Source of the DNA: Ideonella livida
GTDB taxonomy: Bacteria > Pseudomonadota > Gammaproteobacteria > Burkholderiales > Burkholderiaceae_C
Assembly (NCBI RefSeq): GCF_010499455.1
Contig: NZ_JAAGOH010000017.1
Span: 36,558-100,557 of the forward strand
Direction of reading: 5' to 3'
Length of the DNA: 64,000 bases
Position numbers and translations under genes: made by a program. How positions within the stretch are numbered: position 1 is the stretch's first letter; each line of letters starts with the position of its first letter. A model generated the notes under the pieces. The model made no database searches and was not told the DNA's origin. It saw only the letters and a program-made list of their open reading frames with translations. This document shows positions 52,206-61,078 of this stretch, in pieces.

Positions 52206-53408
52206 TCAGCTGTTGCCTTGCAGGGCGTACAGGCGGGCGATGTCGGCCACGCCGTCGCTGCCCTGCACGCTGCGCAGCACCTGCAGGCCGCGCGCCTTGG
52301 TCTTGCCACCCTGCACCAGGGCCAGGCCCAGGCGCAGCTTGGCGTCCTCGGGGCGCTTGAGCGCGGCGGGTTTGGCCAGGGCCTGCTCGATCAGGGCCTG
52401 GCCGCGGTCGGCCTGCCCCACCGAGGTCAGCACCATGCCGGCCTGCAGCAGGGCATTGGGGTCCTTGGCGTCGGCCACCAGCTTGTCCAGGCCGGCGCGA
52501 GTCTCGGCGTCCTTCTTGACCGCCAGGTCCTTCAGGCGCTGGTGCCGGGCGGCCTCGGGGCCGCTGCCCAGCACGCCGGCGGCAAAGCCCTTCTCGGTGA
52601 TGGCCAGGGCCTCGGCGGGCAGGCCCGCCTGCAGGGACAGCTGGGCCATTTCCATGTACTCGTCGGGCTTGGAGAGGTTGCCGCTGGCCAGCTTCAGGCG
52701 CATCACGTCCAGCGCAAAGCGGTCGGAGAACCCCGGCTTGCGCGGCAGGCGCTCCAGCACGGCCTTCCAATACTCCTTCTTGGGGTAGTGGGCCAGCAGC
52801 TTCTCCAACGCGGCGCTCTGGCCGGCGGCGTTCTGGGTGCGCTGGTAGGCGTCGGCCAGGCGCAGCAGGTCGGCCTCCTCGGGGCGCTTGCCGGCCTGTT
52901 CCGCGGCGGTGATGGCGGCGGCGGCTTCCTTGGCCACGGCCGCGTAGTCGCCGCTCTGTGCCTGCAGGTAGCTCTGCAGCTGCTTGAGCTGCGGGCTGGT
53001 GCTGCCCAGGGCCTGGGCCTTGGCTGCCCATTGGCCGGCCTTGGCCAGGTCCTTGGTCTGGGAGTAGGCGAAGGCCAGGCTTTCGGCCACCTGGGCCTGT
53101 TCGGCCGGGGCCAGCTTGCCCGAGGCCATGGCCGACTCGAAGGCCTGGATGGCGGTGGCGTTGTCGCCCGCGCGCTGGGCGGCGGCGCCCCGCATGCGGT
53201 CGATCATCAGCTGTTCGGCGGCGGTCTTGTTGGCGGCGCCGTCGGCCTCCTTGACCTTGGCCAGGGCTTCCTTGGCCTTGCCCGCCTTGAGCAGCTCGCC
53301 CGCGGCCTGCAGGGGCTTGCCAACCTCGGGGCGCAGGGCCTGGGCCTGGGCGGTGTGGACGGCCAGCGCCAGCGTGGCGGCGGCCAGGGTGTGCAGGATC
53401 TTGTTCAT
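52206..53408 (-). CDS. Periplasmic TPR protein of the TonB locus
   Basis: 400 residues. A signal peptide MNKILHTLAAATLALAVHTAQAQA is followed by alanine/lysine-rich helical repeats (QAAGELLKAGKAKEALAKVKEADGAANK, NATAIQAFESAMASGKLAPAEQAQVAESLAFAYSQTKDLAKAGQWAAKA) that fit TPR or Sel1-like hairpins. It is placed directly after the two exbD genes and transcribed with them. It is probably a periplasmic partner of the TonB energy-transducing complex, comparable in position to accessory proteins of other TonB systems; function unproven. Confidence 0.8.
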   Translation of the reverse strand: MNKILHTLAAATLALAVHTAQAQALRPEVGKPLQAAGELLKAGKAKEALAKVKEADGAANKTAAEQLMIDRMRGAAAQRAGDNATAIQAFESAMASGKLAPAEQAQVAESLAFAYSQTKDLAKAGQWAAKAQALGSTSPQLKQLQSYLQAQSGDYAAVAKEAAAAITAAEQAGKRPEEADLLRLADAYQRTQNAAGQSAALEKLLAHYPKKEYWKAVLERLPRKPGFSDRFALDVMRLKLASGNLSKPDEYMEMAQLSLQAGLPAEALAITEKGFAAGVLGSGPEAARHQRLKDLAVKKDAETRAGLDKLVADAKDPNALLQAGMVLTSVGQADRGQALIEQALAKPAALKRPEDAKLRLGLALVQGGKTKARGLQVLRSVQGSDGVADIARLYALQGNS

Positions 53409-53535
53409 GGCGGCGTGGGGGTCTGGGTGGAGTCCGCACCGGCGGTACGGGCCCCTCAAGAACACAGGGGGAGCGCTCCGGTCGGAGCGCCCCCCCTGGG
53501 TGTGCTTCAGTGCGGGCTGGACATGGCCGGCGGCG

Positions 53536-53961
53536 TCAGTTCATGAACTGCTCGTTGCCGATGATGCCGATCTTGGTCACGCCCAGGCGCTGGGCCTCGG
53601 CCATGACCATGGCCACATGTTTGTACTCCACCAGCTTGTTGGGCCGAAGGTGGACCTCCGGCTGGTCGGGCAGTTGGGTCAGGCGGTACAGGCGGGCCTG
53701 CAGGTCGCCACGGCTGCTGACGATCTCGCCGTTCCAGCCGATGGTGCCGTCAAAGTCCACGTCGATGCGGATGATCTCCGGCGGCTTGGGCGGCGGGGCG
53801 CTGTTGGCGTTGACCGGCATGTTCATCTTGACCGCGTGGGTCTGCACCGGAATGGTGATGATGAACATGATCAGCAGCACCAGCATCACGTCGATCAGCG
53901 GCGTGGTGTTCATCTCCACCATCATGTCGTCTTCGGACGACGAGCCGACACTCATGCCCAT
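53536..53961 (-). CDS. exbD: ExbD/TolR-family biopolymer transport protein (second copy)
   Basis: 141 residues. One N-terminal transmembrane helix (TPLIDVMLVLLIMFIITIPVQTHAV) has the conserved Asp of the proton path, followed by a periplasmic domain ending in AQRLGVTKIGIIGNEQFMN. It is the stator partner of ExbB in the TonB motor. Two exbD genes in tandem are known in the Xanthomonas tonB-exbB-exbD1-exbD2 locus, where the second copy is not needed for iron uptake. Confidence 0.93.
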   Translation of the reverse strand: MGMSVGSSSEDDMMVEMNTTPLIDVMLVLLIMFIITIPVQTHAVKMNMPVNANSAPPPKPPEIIRIDVDFDGTIGWNGEIVSSRGDLQARLYRLTQLPDQPEVHLRPNKLVEYKHVAMVMAEAQRLGVTKIGIIGNEQFMN

Positions 53962-54012
53962 GGGTGCGTTCCTTCCTTCAATGCGTTCGGGGGCGGCGGT
54001 GGGCGCGGGGCC

Positions 54013-54444
54013 TCACTGACGCGCCGGCGGTTCGGTGATGAAGCCCACCTTGGCGATGCCCGCGCGTTGGCAGGCCACGATCACGCGGCCCACCGACTCG
54101 TAGCGTGAGGCCTCGTCGCCGCGGATGTGCACCTCAGGTTGGGGCACCTTCACCGATTCCTTCTTGAGCGCCTCGACCAGGGTCTCGACGTCCGGGATGC
54201 GCCGGGTGTTCCAGTAGATGTCCCCGTCCTTGGTCACGGCCAGCAGCACATTCTCGGGCTTGGTCTGGGTGGGGACGTTGGTCTCCTTGGGCAAGGAGAG
54301 GTTGACCGACTGGGTGACCACCGGGATGGTGATCAGGAAGATGATCAGCAGCACCAGCATCACGTCCACCAGGGGCGTGGTGTTGATGCTGGAGTTCATC
54401 TGCTCTTCGCCGTCGTCTGCGGCGGGGCCTACGGACATGGCCAT
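54013..54444 (-). CDS. exbD: ExbD/TolR-family biopolymer transport protein (first copy)
   Basis: 143 residues. INTTPLVDVMLVLLIIFLITIPVVTQSVNL is the transmembrane helix with the proton-path Asp, and VALKKES...VPQPEVHIRGDEASRYESVGRVIVACQRAGIAKVGFITEPP the periplasmic domain. It differs clearly from the second copy, so both are retained. It follows exbB by 84 bp. Confidence 0.93.
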   Translation of the reverse strand: MAMSVGPAADDGEEQMNSSINTTPLVDVMLVLLIIFLITIPVVTQSVNLSLPKETNVPTQTKPENVLLAVTKDGDIYWNTRRIPDVETLVEALKKESVKVPQPEVHIRGDEASRYESVGRVIVACQRAGIAKVGFITEPPARQ

Positions 54445-54528
54445 GGCAGGGTCCTTGAGGTCAGTGGGGCCGGCCGACCGACGCGGTGCGCCTTGTGGGC
54501 GCCAGGCGGCGGGCGGCCCGGCCCGGAA

Positions 54529-55335
54529 TCACTTCTTGCCGGCCAGCAGCACGTTGTGCAGGTCACCTGAGAAGGCGCGCACCTTCTCCATCACCGACTT
54601 GTTGCGGCGGATCAGCCAGTTGTAGCCCATCACCGCCGGCACGGCCACGGCCAGGCCGAAGGCGGTCATGATCAGCGCCTCGCCCACCGGGCCGGCCACC
54701 TTGTCGATGGAGGCCTGACCGGAGATGCCGATGGCGGTCAGGGCGTGGTAGATGCCCCACACGGTGCCGAACAGGCCCACGAACGGCGCGGTGGAGCCCA
54801 CCGTGGCCAGGAAGGCCAGACCGTCCTGCAGACGGGAGTTCACCAGGTCGACCGAGCGCTGCACGCTCATGCCGATCCAGGTGTGCAGGTCGATGTTCTC
54901 GACCAGGGTGCCTTCGTGGTGCTTGGCCGCCTTGACGCCCTGCTCGGCGATGTAGCGGAAGGCGCTGCCCTCGGTCAGGGTGTCCACGCCCTTTTGCACG
55001 GTGCCGGCACTCCAGAAGCCGGCCGCGGCCTCATCGGCGTTCTTGAGCAGTTTGCGCTGGTCCCAGAGCTTGGTGAAGATGATGTACCAGCTGCCCATGG
55101 ACATGATGATCAGCGTGCCGCGGGCGACAAAGTCACCCTGCTTCCACAGGGCTTCCAGGCCGTAAGGGTTCTCGATCTCCTCCTTCTTCACCTCGGGGGT
55201 GGGCACCGCGGCGGGGGCGGTGGCTTCAGCCGCGGGCGCGGCCGGGGCGGAAGGGGCCTGCGCGAAGGCGGTGGCGCCCAGGGTGGCCAGGGAAGCGGCC
55301 ATCAGCGCGGCACGCAGGAACTTGAGAATCGACAT
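54529..55335 (-). CDS. exbB: ExbB/TolQ/MotA-family proton channel protein
   Basis: 268 residues. An N-terminal signal-like helix and Ala/Pro-rich stretch (about 1-55) are followed by three transmembrane helices (MSMGSWYIIFTKLW, LAFLATVGSTAPFVGLFGTVWGIYHAL and ALIMTAFGLAVAVPAVMGYNWLIRR). TVGSTAPFVGLFGTVWG is the ExbB/TolQ signature. With ExbD it forms the proton channel that energises TonB. The Ala/Pro periplasmic extension is typical of this subfamily. ATG 55335 was chosen by the signal-like start. Confidence 0.94.
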   Translation of the reverse strand: MSILKFLRAALMAASLATLGATAFAQAPSAPAAPAAEATAPAAVPTPEVKKEEIENPYGLEALWKQGDFVARGTLIIMSMGSWYIIFTKLWDQRKLLKNADEAAAGFWSAGTVQKGVDTLTEGSAFRYIAEQGVKAAKHHEGTLVENIDLHTWIGMSVQRSVDLVNSRLQDGLAFLATVGSTAPFVGLFGTVWGIYHALTAIGISGQASIDKVAGPVGEALIMTAFGLAVAVPAVMGYNWLIRRNKSVMEKVRAFSGDLHNVLLAGKK

Positions 55336-55457
55336 GGGTCCTCCGGGATACAAAGGGGTGCAGCCAGGCCTGGATGGGGATCGCCGTCAGGCGCTGCGAG
55401 AAGGGGGTGGGGGAGAAGCGGGGCGGCGGCCTGCCGTCGGGGTGGGCCGCCGGCCGT

Positions 55458-56144
55458 TCATTCGATCTTCCAGGTGTACTCGACGTTGGCGAAGGCGCCC
55501 ACCGGCTTGCCGTGCTCGTCCGTGCCTGCACGGAACTTGCAGCCGCTCAGGGCCTCGACCGCGGCGCGGTCCATCAGGCGGTGCTCGCGGGAGGCGCCGG
55601 AGGGGCCGACGATCTCGGCCTTGGACACCTGACCCTCGGCATCGACCGTGAAGCGGATGCGGGTGGTGCCCTGGGCCTCGGTGCGCAGGGCCGCCGCCGG
55701 GTACTCCGGCTTGGCGCAGCTGCCCACGTCGATCTGGGCCGGACGGGCCTGGATCTTGGGGGCGGGGGCCGGCGCCGCGGGCGGCGCGGCCACCACGGGC
55801 GGTGCGGCCGAGACGGTGACCGGTGCCGGCGGCGGCGCCACCGTGGTGGTGGTGATGGCCGGCGCTGGCGTCGGCGGCGGGGTCACCTGCACCTCCGGCG
55901 GCGGCACGAAGGCCGGCGGCGGGGGCAGGTTCTTGGGCGGAGGGGGCAGGTTCTCCGGGGGAGGGGGCGGCGGGGGCTTCACCTCCTCGATGATCTTGGT
56001 TTCGATGGGGGCCTTGACGACCTCCACCACCTTGCGGGCCAGTCCGCTGACCAGCGCCCAGCCCAGCAACACGTGCAGGACGATGACGATGCCCAGCCCG
56101 ACCGGGTGCTTGCCCGGGCCGCTGCGCGACTCTGCGAAATCCAC
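55458..56144 (-). CDS. tonB: Energy transducer TonB
   Basis: 228 residues from a GTG start. The first part is cytoplasmic (MDFAESRSGPGKHPVG), then one membrane anchor (LGIVIVLHVLLGWALVSGLA), a Pro-rich stretch with PPPPPPP and PPPPKNLPPPP, and a C-terminal TonB domain (VGSCAKPEYPAAALRTEAQGTTRIRFTVDAEGQVSKAEIV). GGAGG lies 6 nt before GTG 56144; upstream ATG and GTG codons have no such site. TonB passes the proton-motive force from ExbBD to outer-membrane receptors. Confidence 0.92.
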   Translation of the reverse strand: MDFAESRSGPGKHPVGLGIVIVLHVLLGWALVSGLARKVVEVVKAPIETKIIEEVKPPPPPPPENLPPPPKNLPPPPAFVPPPEVQVTPPPTPAPAITTTTVAPPPAPVTVSAAPPVVAAPPAAPAPAPKIQARPAQIDVGSCAKPEYPAAALRTEAQGTTRIRFTVDAEGQVSKAEIVGPSGASREHRLMDRAAVEALSGCKFRAGTDEHGKPVGAFANVEYTWKIE

Positions 56145-56220
56145 TCCAATCCTCCAGTCACCTGTTGGGGTGCTGTTCCTCACTGACCGTCGCGACCTCA
56201 TGAGCCGCAGCAAGTGCCCC

Positions 56221-56265
56221 ACTATAGCGGCCGGGTTCTGCTTGTCATTTGAGGCTTTTCCTCAA
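56221..56265 (-). promoter_or_regulatory. tonB: tonB promoter with an adjacent palindrome
   Basis: On the minus strand ATGACA (56248-56243), 16 bp, TATAGT (56226-56221) is one mismatch from each consensus sigma70 hexamer. A perfect hairpin, TTGAGG-CTTTT-CCTCAA (56249-56265), lies immediately upstream of the -35 and could bind a regulator. No Fur box is obvious. The rest of the 449-bp gap to fliL holds a second inverted repeat and a weak plus-strand promoter, listed separately, and no gene. Confidence 0.5.
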
Positions 56266-56335
56266 CAAACTGAGCAAGGAAAGCCCTTGACAGACACAAA
56301 ATCTCGGTGCAAAGCGCTTAAGGGCGATAACCCTT

Positions 56336-56363
56336 CGGTTCGACCCGGGCCAGGACCGAACCG
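56336..56363. repeat. Inverted repeat CGGTTCG / CGAACCG in the tonB-fliL gap
   Basis: Seven-base perfect arms (56336-56342 and 56357-56363) enclose a 14-nt GC-rich loop. The element lies between divergent genes, so a terminator is unlikely. It may be a regulatory structure or chance. No sigma28 promoter (TAAA ... GCCGATAA) is properly spaced near the GGCGATAA at 56323-56330. Confidence 0.3.
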
Positions 56364-56482
56364 GGCGTCACTTTAAGCAAGACACAGACCAGCACGGGTG
56401 TGCCAAGGTGGTGCGCGGTCTTCCTCGACCGCCAGACGGCCACACCCCGGGACTGGACCGCCAGCCGGCCCCTATTCCAGGG

Positions 56483-56510
56483 TTTGACTGCCGGGGGCGC
56501 TCCGAATAAT
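56483..56510 (+). promoter_or_regulatory. Possible fliL promoter
   Basis: TTTGAC (56483-56488), 16 bp, AATAAT (56505-56510) is a moderate sigma70-like pair 84 bp before fliL. The first flagellar gene of the cluster lacks a recognisable sigma28 or sigma54 promoter, so a sigma70/FlhDC-type class 2 promoter is the simplest reading; unproven. Confidence 0.3.
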
Positions 56511-56593
56511 CGGCTTGTCCTCTCAGGCAGGTCGCCGGTCCATGGCGGGCCGGGCTGCGCCCTGCCGCGGGAGATGGCCACAGGAGTTCCCGC

Positions 56594-57232
56594 ATGTCTG
56601 CTGCCGCTGCGCCCGCTGCCGGCGACGCCCCACCGCCCAAAGGGGGCAAGAAGAAGCTGATCCTCATCATCGTGGCGGTGGTGCTGCTGCTGGCCGCCGG
56701 CGGTGGGGGCTTCTTCTATTTCAAGGCCAAGGCCGCCCACGAGGCCGAGGCTGCGGCCGAGGAGGAGGGGGCCGAGGAGGCGCCGGCCAAACACGCCGAG
56801 AAGAAGCCGCCCAAGCGCGAGAAGAAGAAGGACGAGAAGCACGCGCCGCCGGTGTTCGTGCCGCTGGACCACTTCACGGTGAACCTGGCCGACCGGGAGC
56901 AGGATCGCTTTGCCCAGATCGGTATCACGTTGGAGGTGGTGGACGCCAAGGCGGGTGACGAGATCAAGGCGTACCTGCCGGCCATCCGCAACAACATCCT
57001 GCTGCTGCTCTCTAGCAAGAGCGCGGCCGACCTGGCCACGGCCGAGGGCAAGGAGAAGCTGGCCCGGCAGGTGCGCCGCGAGGCGGTGCTGCCCATGGGC
57101 ATCGAGCTGGAGGACGAGGACGAGCCGGTCGAGGAGCCGCAGCCGGGCAAGAAGCGCAAGCGGCGCGCCTACGACAGCCTGGCCGACTCGCCGGTGCAGC
57201 ACGTGCACTTCTCGGCCTTCATCATCCAGTGA
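56594..57232 (+). CDS. fliL: Flagellar basal-body-associated protein FliL
   Basis: 212 residues. One N-terminal helix (LILIIVAVVLLLAAGGGGFFYF) is followed by a long charged Glu/Lys linker (AEAAAEEEGAEEAPAKHAEKKPPKREKKKDEK), then the FliL domain (FVPLDHFTVNLADREQDRFAQIGITLEVVDAKAGDEIKAYLPAIRNNILLLLSSK). FliL surrounds the stator and helps it work. It is the first gene of the fliLMNOPQR operon, 34 bp before fliM. Confidence 0.93.
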   Translation: MSAAAAPAAGDAPPPKGGKKKLILIIVAVVLLLAAGGGGFFYFKAKAAHEAEAAAEEEGAEEAPAKHAEKKPPKREKKKDEKHAPPVFVPLDHFTVNLADREQDRFAQIGITLEVVDAKAGDEIKAYLPAIRNNILLLLSSKSAADLATAEGKEKLARQVRREAVLPMGIELEDEDEPVEEPQPGKKRKRRAYDSLADSPVQHVHFSAFIIQ

Positions 57233-57266
57233 GCCCAGGGGCACCGGCCAGCGGACGCTTGCAGCC

Positions 57267-58271
57267 ATGAACCAGCAGATCCTGTCGCAAGACGAAGTGG
57301 ATGCCCTGCTGCAGGGCATCACCGGCGAGAGCCAGAAGCTCGAGCAAGAGGAGGCGCCCACCTCGGGCATCCGCAGCTACGACCTGGCCAGCCAGGAGCG
57401 CATCGTCCGTGGCCGCATGCCGACCATGGAGATCATCAACGAGCGCTTTGCCCGCAATGTGCGCGTGGGGCTGTTCAACATGATCCGGCGCTCGCCCGAG
57501 GTGAGCATCGGCGGCATCAAGGTGCAGAAGTACAGCGCCTTCCTGCGCGAGATCGTGGTGCCCACCAACTTCAACATCGTGCAGGTGCGGCCGCTGCGCG
57601 GCTCGGGCCTGATCGTGTGCGATCCGAGCATCGTCTTCGCGGTGATCGACGCGCTGTTCGGGGGCACGGGCAAGTTCCACACCCGCATTGAGGGCCGGGA
57701 CTTCTCGGCCACCGAGCAGCGGGTGATCGAGCGCCTGGTCGAGGTCATCATCGCCGAGTACAAGAAGTCCTGGCAGGGCATCTACCCCCTGGAGCTGGAC
57801 TACCAGCGCAGCGAGATGCAGCCGCAGTTCGCCAACATCGCCACGCCCAGCGAGGTGGTGGTGGCCACCTCCTTCACCCTGGAGCTGGGGGATGTGTCGG
57901 GCTCGGTGCACATCTGCATCCCGTACTCCACCATGGAGCCCATCCGGGACGTGCTGTATTCCTCCATGCAGGGGGATTCTGTGGAGCCCGACCACCGCTG
58001 GGTCAACCTGCTCAAGGACCAGATCCAGTCGGCCGAGCTGGAGCTGGTGGTGGAGCTGGGCACGGCCCCGGCCACGGTGGAGCAGCTGCTGGCGCTCAAG
58101 CCGGGGGATTTCATCGAGCTGGACCTGGAGCCGCTGATCCAGGCCAAGGTGGATGGCGTGCCGGTCATCAGCTGCCACTACGGCACCTCCAACGGCAAGT
58201 ACGCCCTCAAGGTGGAACAGATGCTGACCGGCGCCACGCTGGGTTGGCTGGGAGAACGAAATGGCGGATGA
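57267..58271 (+). CDS. fliM: Flagellar motor switch protein FliM
   Basis: 334 residues. The N-terminal peptide MNQQILSQDEVDALLQGI is the CheY-phosphate-binding part. The middle domain has MEIINERFARNVRVGLFNMIRRSPEVSI and GTGKFHTRIEGRDFSATEQRVIERL. The C-terminal SpoA domain ends KYALKVEQMLTGA. FliM sits in the C-ring and sets the rotation direction. Its last 11 bp overlap fliN. Confidence 0.97.
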   Translation: MNQQILSQDEVDALLQGITGESQKLEQEEAPTSGIRSYDLASQERIVRGRMPTMEIINERFARNVRVGLFNMIRRSPEVSIGGIKVQKYSAFLREIVVPTNFNIVQVRPLRGSGLIVCDPSIVFAVIDALFGGTGKFHTRIEGRDFSATEQRVIERLVEVIIAEYKKSWQGIYPLELDYQRSEMQPQFANIATPSEVVVATSFTLELGDVSGSVHICIPYSTMEPIRDVLYSSMQGDSVEPDHRWVNLLKDQIQSAELELVVELGTAPATVEQLLALKPGDFIELDLEPLIQAKVDGVPVISCHYGTSNGKYALKVEQMLTGATLGWLGERNGG

Positions 58272-58707
58272 CGCCGGCACCGAACAGGACGACATGGCCG
58301 ATGCCTGGGCGGCCGCGCTGGCGGAGTCCAAGGCCGCCACCCAACCCGAGGTGGCCTCCGAGGTCACCGCCACCGAGCAGGTGGCGCCCGCCGCGTTCAC
58401 CAACTTCTCCGCCCCGCCCACCGGCGCGGGCGGGGCGCCGGTGAACGACATCAACATGATCCTGGACATCCCGGTGCAGCTCACCGTGGAGCTGGGCCGC
58501 ACCCGCATCCCCATCAAGAACATCCTGCAGCTGGCGCAGGGCTCGGTGGTGGAGCTGGACGCGCTGGCCGGCGAGCCCATGGACGTGCTGGTCAACGGCT
58601 TTCTCATTGCCCAGGGCGAGGTGGTGGTGGTCAACGACAAGTTCGGCATCCGCCTGACCGACATCGTCACCCCCAGTGAGCGCATGCGCCGGCTCAGCCG
58701 GCTCTGA
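58261..58707 (+). CDS. fliN: Flagellar motor switch protein FliN
   Basis: 148 residues. The C-terminal SpoA domain (about 65-148) is characteristic: NMILDIPVQLTVELGRTRIPIKNILQLAQGSVVELDALAGEPMDVLVNGFLIAQGEVVVVNDKFGIRLTDI. The N-terminal 60 residues are acidic and Ala/Pro-rich. It forms the lower C-ring with FliM and also binds export components. It starts inside the fliM 3' end, so translation is probably coupled. Confidence 0.97.
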   Translation: MADDAGTEQDDMADAWAAALAESKAATQPEVASEVTATEQVAPAAFTNFSAPPTGAGGAPVNDINMILDIPVQLTVELGRTRIPIKNILQLAQGSVVELDALAGEPMDVLVNGFLIAQGEVVVVNDKFGIRLTDIVTPSERMRRLSRL

Positions 58708-58743
58708 GCGTCATCTGCCCGTCCGTCTGCCTCCGCCCCGCCC

Positions 58744-59136
58744 ATGAATCCCTCCGTCAATCCCGCCGATGCCGGCCCCAGCCTCTGGCCCCTGGCCGTC
58801 TTCGTGGGCGTGCTGGTGCTCATCCCGCTGGTGCTCTGGGCGCTGCGCCGCAGCGGCCTGGGTGGCCGCTTCGGTGCGCCCGGGCTGATGCGGCCGGTCT
58901 CGGCCCTGGCCCTCTCGCCCACCCAGCGCCTGATGGTGGTGGAGGTGGGGCAGGGCGCGCGTGCGCAGTGGCTGGTGCTGGGCGTCAGCGCCGACCGCAT
59001 CCAGCACCTGGCCACGCTGGAACCCCAGCCGGCGGCGGCGCTGGCGGCCGGGGCGGCCGCCGGGGCGGCGGCGCCCACGGTGCAGGCCCTGATCGACCGC
59101 TGGCGTCAGGGCCGTGACCCCCAGGAGCCGTCATGA
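58744..59136 (+). CDS. fliO: Flagellar biosynthetic protein FliO
   Basis: 130 residues. The single membrane helix [18 protein letters not shown] (about 18-35) is followed by a short cytoplasmic part ([39 protein letters not shown]) typical of FliO. It helps assemble the FliP/FliR export gate. Its stop overlaps the fliP start (ATGA). FliO proteins diverge fast, so the call leans on position. Confidence 0.85.
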   Translation: MNPSVNPADAGPSLWPLAVFVGVLVLIPLVLWALRRSGLGGRFGAPGLMRPVSALALSPTQRLMVVEVGQGARAQWLVLGVSADRIQHLATLEPQPAAALAAGAAAGAAAPTVQALIDRWRQGRDPQEPS

Positions 59137-59972
59137 GGTCTTCCGTTCCCACCCTGGGCGCGCGTCGGCTGGCCGCCGCCAGCGCGGCGGCCGCCGGCCG
59201 GCGGCGCCGGCGTCTTCTGGCCTGGATGGCCGCCCTGGCCATGATCCTGCTGACCGGGGTGGCCCTGGCCCAGCCCACCGCGCCGGCGCCGCCGGCCGGC
59301 GCCGCGCTGCCGCTGCTGGTGGGGCAGGGGGCGGGGGGCACCAGCTACTCGGTGCCCATCCAGACCCTGCTGTTCTTCACCGTCCTGGGCTTCCTGCCGG
59401 CCATGCTGCTGATGATGACGGGCTTCACCCGCATCGTCATCGTGCTGTCGCTGCTGCGCCAGGCCCTGGGCACACAGGCGGCGCCGCCCAACCAGGTCAT
59501 CCTGGGGCTGAGCCTGTTCCTCACCTTCTTCGTCATGTCGCCCACGCTGGACAAGGTCTACCAGCAGGCCTGGGTGCCCTACCAGAGCAGCCAGATCGAC
59601 GTGGTCGAGGCCCTGCGGCGTGCCGAGACCCCGATGCGCGAGTTCATGCTGCGCCAGACGCGGCAGGCCGATGTGCAGCTGTTCTCGCGGCTGGCGCGGG
59701 TGGACCCTGCGGTCCCCGGCGATGCTGTGCCCATGAAGGTGCTGATCCCCGCATTCGTCACCAGCGAGCTGAAAACCGCCTTCCAGATCGGCTTTCTCAT
59801 CTTCATCCCTTTCCTGGTGATCGACATGATCGTGGCCAGCGTGCTGATGAGCCTGGGGATGATGATGCTTTCGCCGGTGTTGGTGGCGCTGCCCTTCAAG
59901 CTCATGCTCTTTGTGCTCGCCGACGGCTGGAACCTGCTGCTGGGCTCGCTGGCCGCCAGCTTCGCCACCTGA
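59133..59972 (+). CDS. fliP: Flagellar export-gate protein FliP
   Basis: 279 residues. A signal-like N-terminus (about 25-47, [20 protein letters not shown]) precedes the conserved core [59 protein letters not shown], and [45 protein letters not shown] near the C-terminus. It forms the export-gate helix with FliQ and FliR. Confidence 0.97.
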   Translation: MRSSVPTLGARRLAAASAAAAGRRRRRLLAWMAALAMILLTGVALAQPTAPAPPAGAALPLLVGQGAGGTSYSVPIQTLLFFTVLGFLPAMLLMMTGFTRIVIVLSLLRQALGTQAAPPNQVILGLSLFLTFFVMSPTLDKVYQQAWVPYQSSQIDVVEALRRAETPMREFMLRQTRQADVQLFSRLARVDPAVPGDAVPMKVLIPAFVTSELKTAFQIGFLIFIPFLVIDMIVASVLMSLGMMMLSPVLVALPFKLMLFVLADGWNLLLGSLAASFAT

Positions 59973-60001
59973 ACCTGCAACCTCAAGGCCAGGAGGCCGA
60001 C

Positions 60002-60274
60002 ATGGACGTCTCACAAGTCTTCACACTGGGCCAGCAGGGCCTGATGGTGCTGCTCAAGGTCTCCGCGCCCATGCTGCTGGTGGTGCTGGCCGTGGGCATC
60101 GTGGTCAGCATCTTTCAGGCCGTCACCCAGATCAACGAGGCCACCCTCACCTTCGTGCCCAAGCTGCTGGCGGCGGTGGCGGTGATGGCGGTGGCCGGCC
60201 CCTGGATGATCATGAGCCTGATCGACTACCTGCGCGCCATGCTGCTGGCCATTCCCAACGCGGCGGCCGGCTGA
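60002..60274 (+). CDS. fliQ: Flagellar export-gate protein FliQ
   Basis: 90 residues, two membrane helices (GLMVLLKVSAPMLLVVLAVGIVVSIFQA and FVPKLLAAVAVMAVAGPWMIM) joined by VTQINEATLTF, the FliQ signature. It starts 29 bp after the fliP stop. Confidence 0.97.
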   Translation: MDVSQVFTLGQQGLMVLLKVSAPMLLVVLAVGIVVSIFQAVTQINEATLTFVPKLLAAVAVMAVAGPWMIMSLIDYLRAMLLAIPNAAAG

Positions 60275-60296
60275 AACGGGCCCGCGGAGCACTGCC

Positions 60297-61070
60297 ATGA
60301 TGGGGCTCGACGAGCAGCAGATCCTGGCCTGGCTGACGCCGGTGCTCTGGCCGTTCCTGCGCGTGCTCGCCCTGTTCCAGGTCATGCCGGTGCTGGGCCA
60401 GCGCATCGTGCCTACCCGGGTGCGGGTGGCGCTGAGCCTGCTCATCGGCATGGCCGCCTCCACCGCCGTGCCGCTGCCGCTGCACGAGGGCCGACCCATT
60501 CCCCTGGACGCTGCGCTGGCCGTGCCCCTGGTGCTGCAGCAGCTGCTGGTGGGCTGGACGCTGGGCTTTGCGGTGCGCATCGTCTTTGCCGCGGTCGAGT
60601 TTGCCGGTGAAGTGGCCGGCCTGCAGATGGGCCTGAACTTCGCCGGCTTCTTTGACCCGCTGCTGGCCAGCCAGGCCACCGCCACCAGCCGCTACTTTGG
60701 CAACCTGGTGAGCTTTCTGTTCATCGCCGTGGGGGGGCACCTCACCGTGCTGGCGGCGGTGGTGCAGAGCCTGCAGGCCGTGCCGGTGGCGCCCGATCCG
60801 CTGGGCTTCATCCTGCAACTGCAGCCCTGGGTCTGGGGGGCGGAGGTTTTCCGCCTGGGCCTGTGGATCGCGCTGCCGCTCATCGGCCTGATGCTCATGG
60901 TCAACCTCATGCTGGGCATCGTCTCGCGGGTGGCGCCGCAGGCCAACATCTTCTCGCTGGGATTTCCCGTCACCCTGAGCGTCGGCCTGCTGGGCATGGT
61001 GGCCATGCTGCCCAGCCTGCAGACGCCATTTCTCGCAGCGCTGGAACGCCTGCTCTCACCTTTTCAGTGA
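60297..61070 (+). CDS. fliR: Flagellar export-gate protein FliR
   Basis: 257 residues, several membrane helices. The family pattern is visible in LWPFLRVLALFQVMPVLGQRIVPTRVRVALSLLIGM, GEVAGLQMGLNFAGFFDP and LGIVSRVAPQANIFSLGFPVTLSVGLLGM. It completes the FliPQR export gate and binds FlhB. Tandem ATGs (60297 and 60300) leave the exact start open. Confidence 0.96.
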   Translation: MMGLDEQQILAWLTPVLWPFLRVLALFQVMPVLGQRIVPTRVRVALSLLIGMAASTAVPLPLHEGRPIPLDAALAVPLVLQQLLVGWTLGFAVRIVFAAVEFAGEVAGLQMGLNFAGFFDPLLASQATATSRYFGNLVSFLFIAVGGHLTVLAAVVQSLQAVPVAPDPLGFILQLQPWVWGAEVFRLGLWIALPLIGLMLMVNLMLGIVSRVAPQANIFSLGFPVTLSVGLLGMVAMLPSLQTPFLAALERLLSPFQ

Positions 61071-61078
61071 GCCCCGCC

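Noticed and set aside
56323..56363. The hairpin-rich stretch GGCGATAA and CGGTTCG...CGAACCG considered as a tRNA or small RNA
   Set aside because: No cloverleaf can be drawn, the T-arm and anticodon positions do not fit, and the stem is short with a GC-rich loop.
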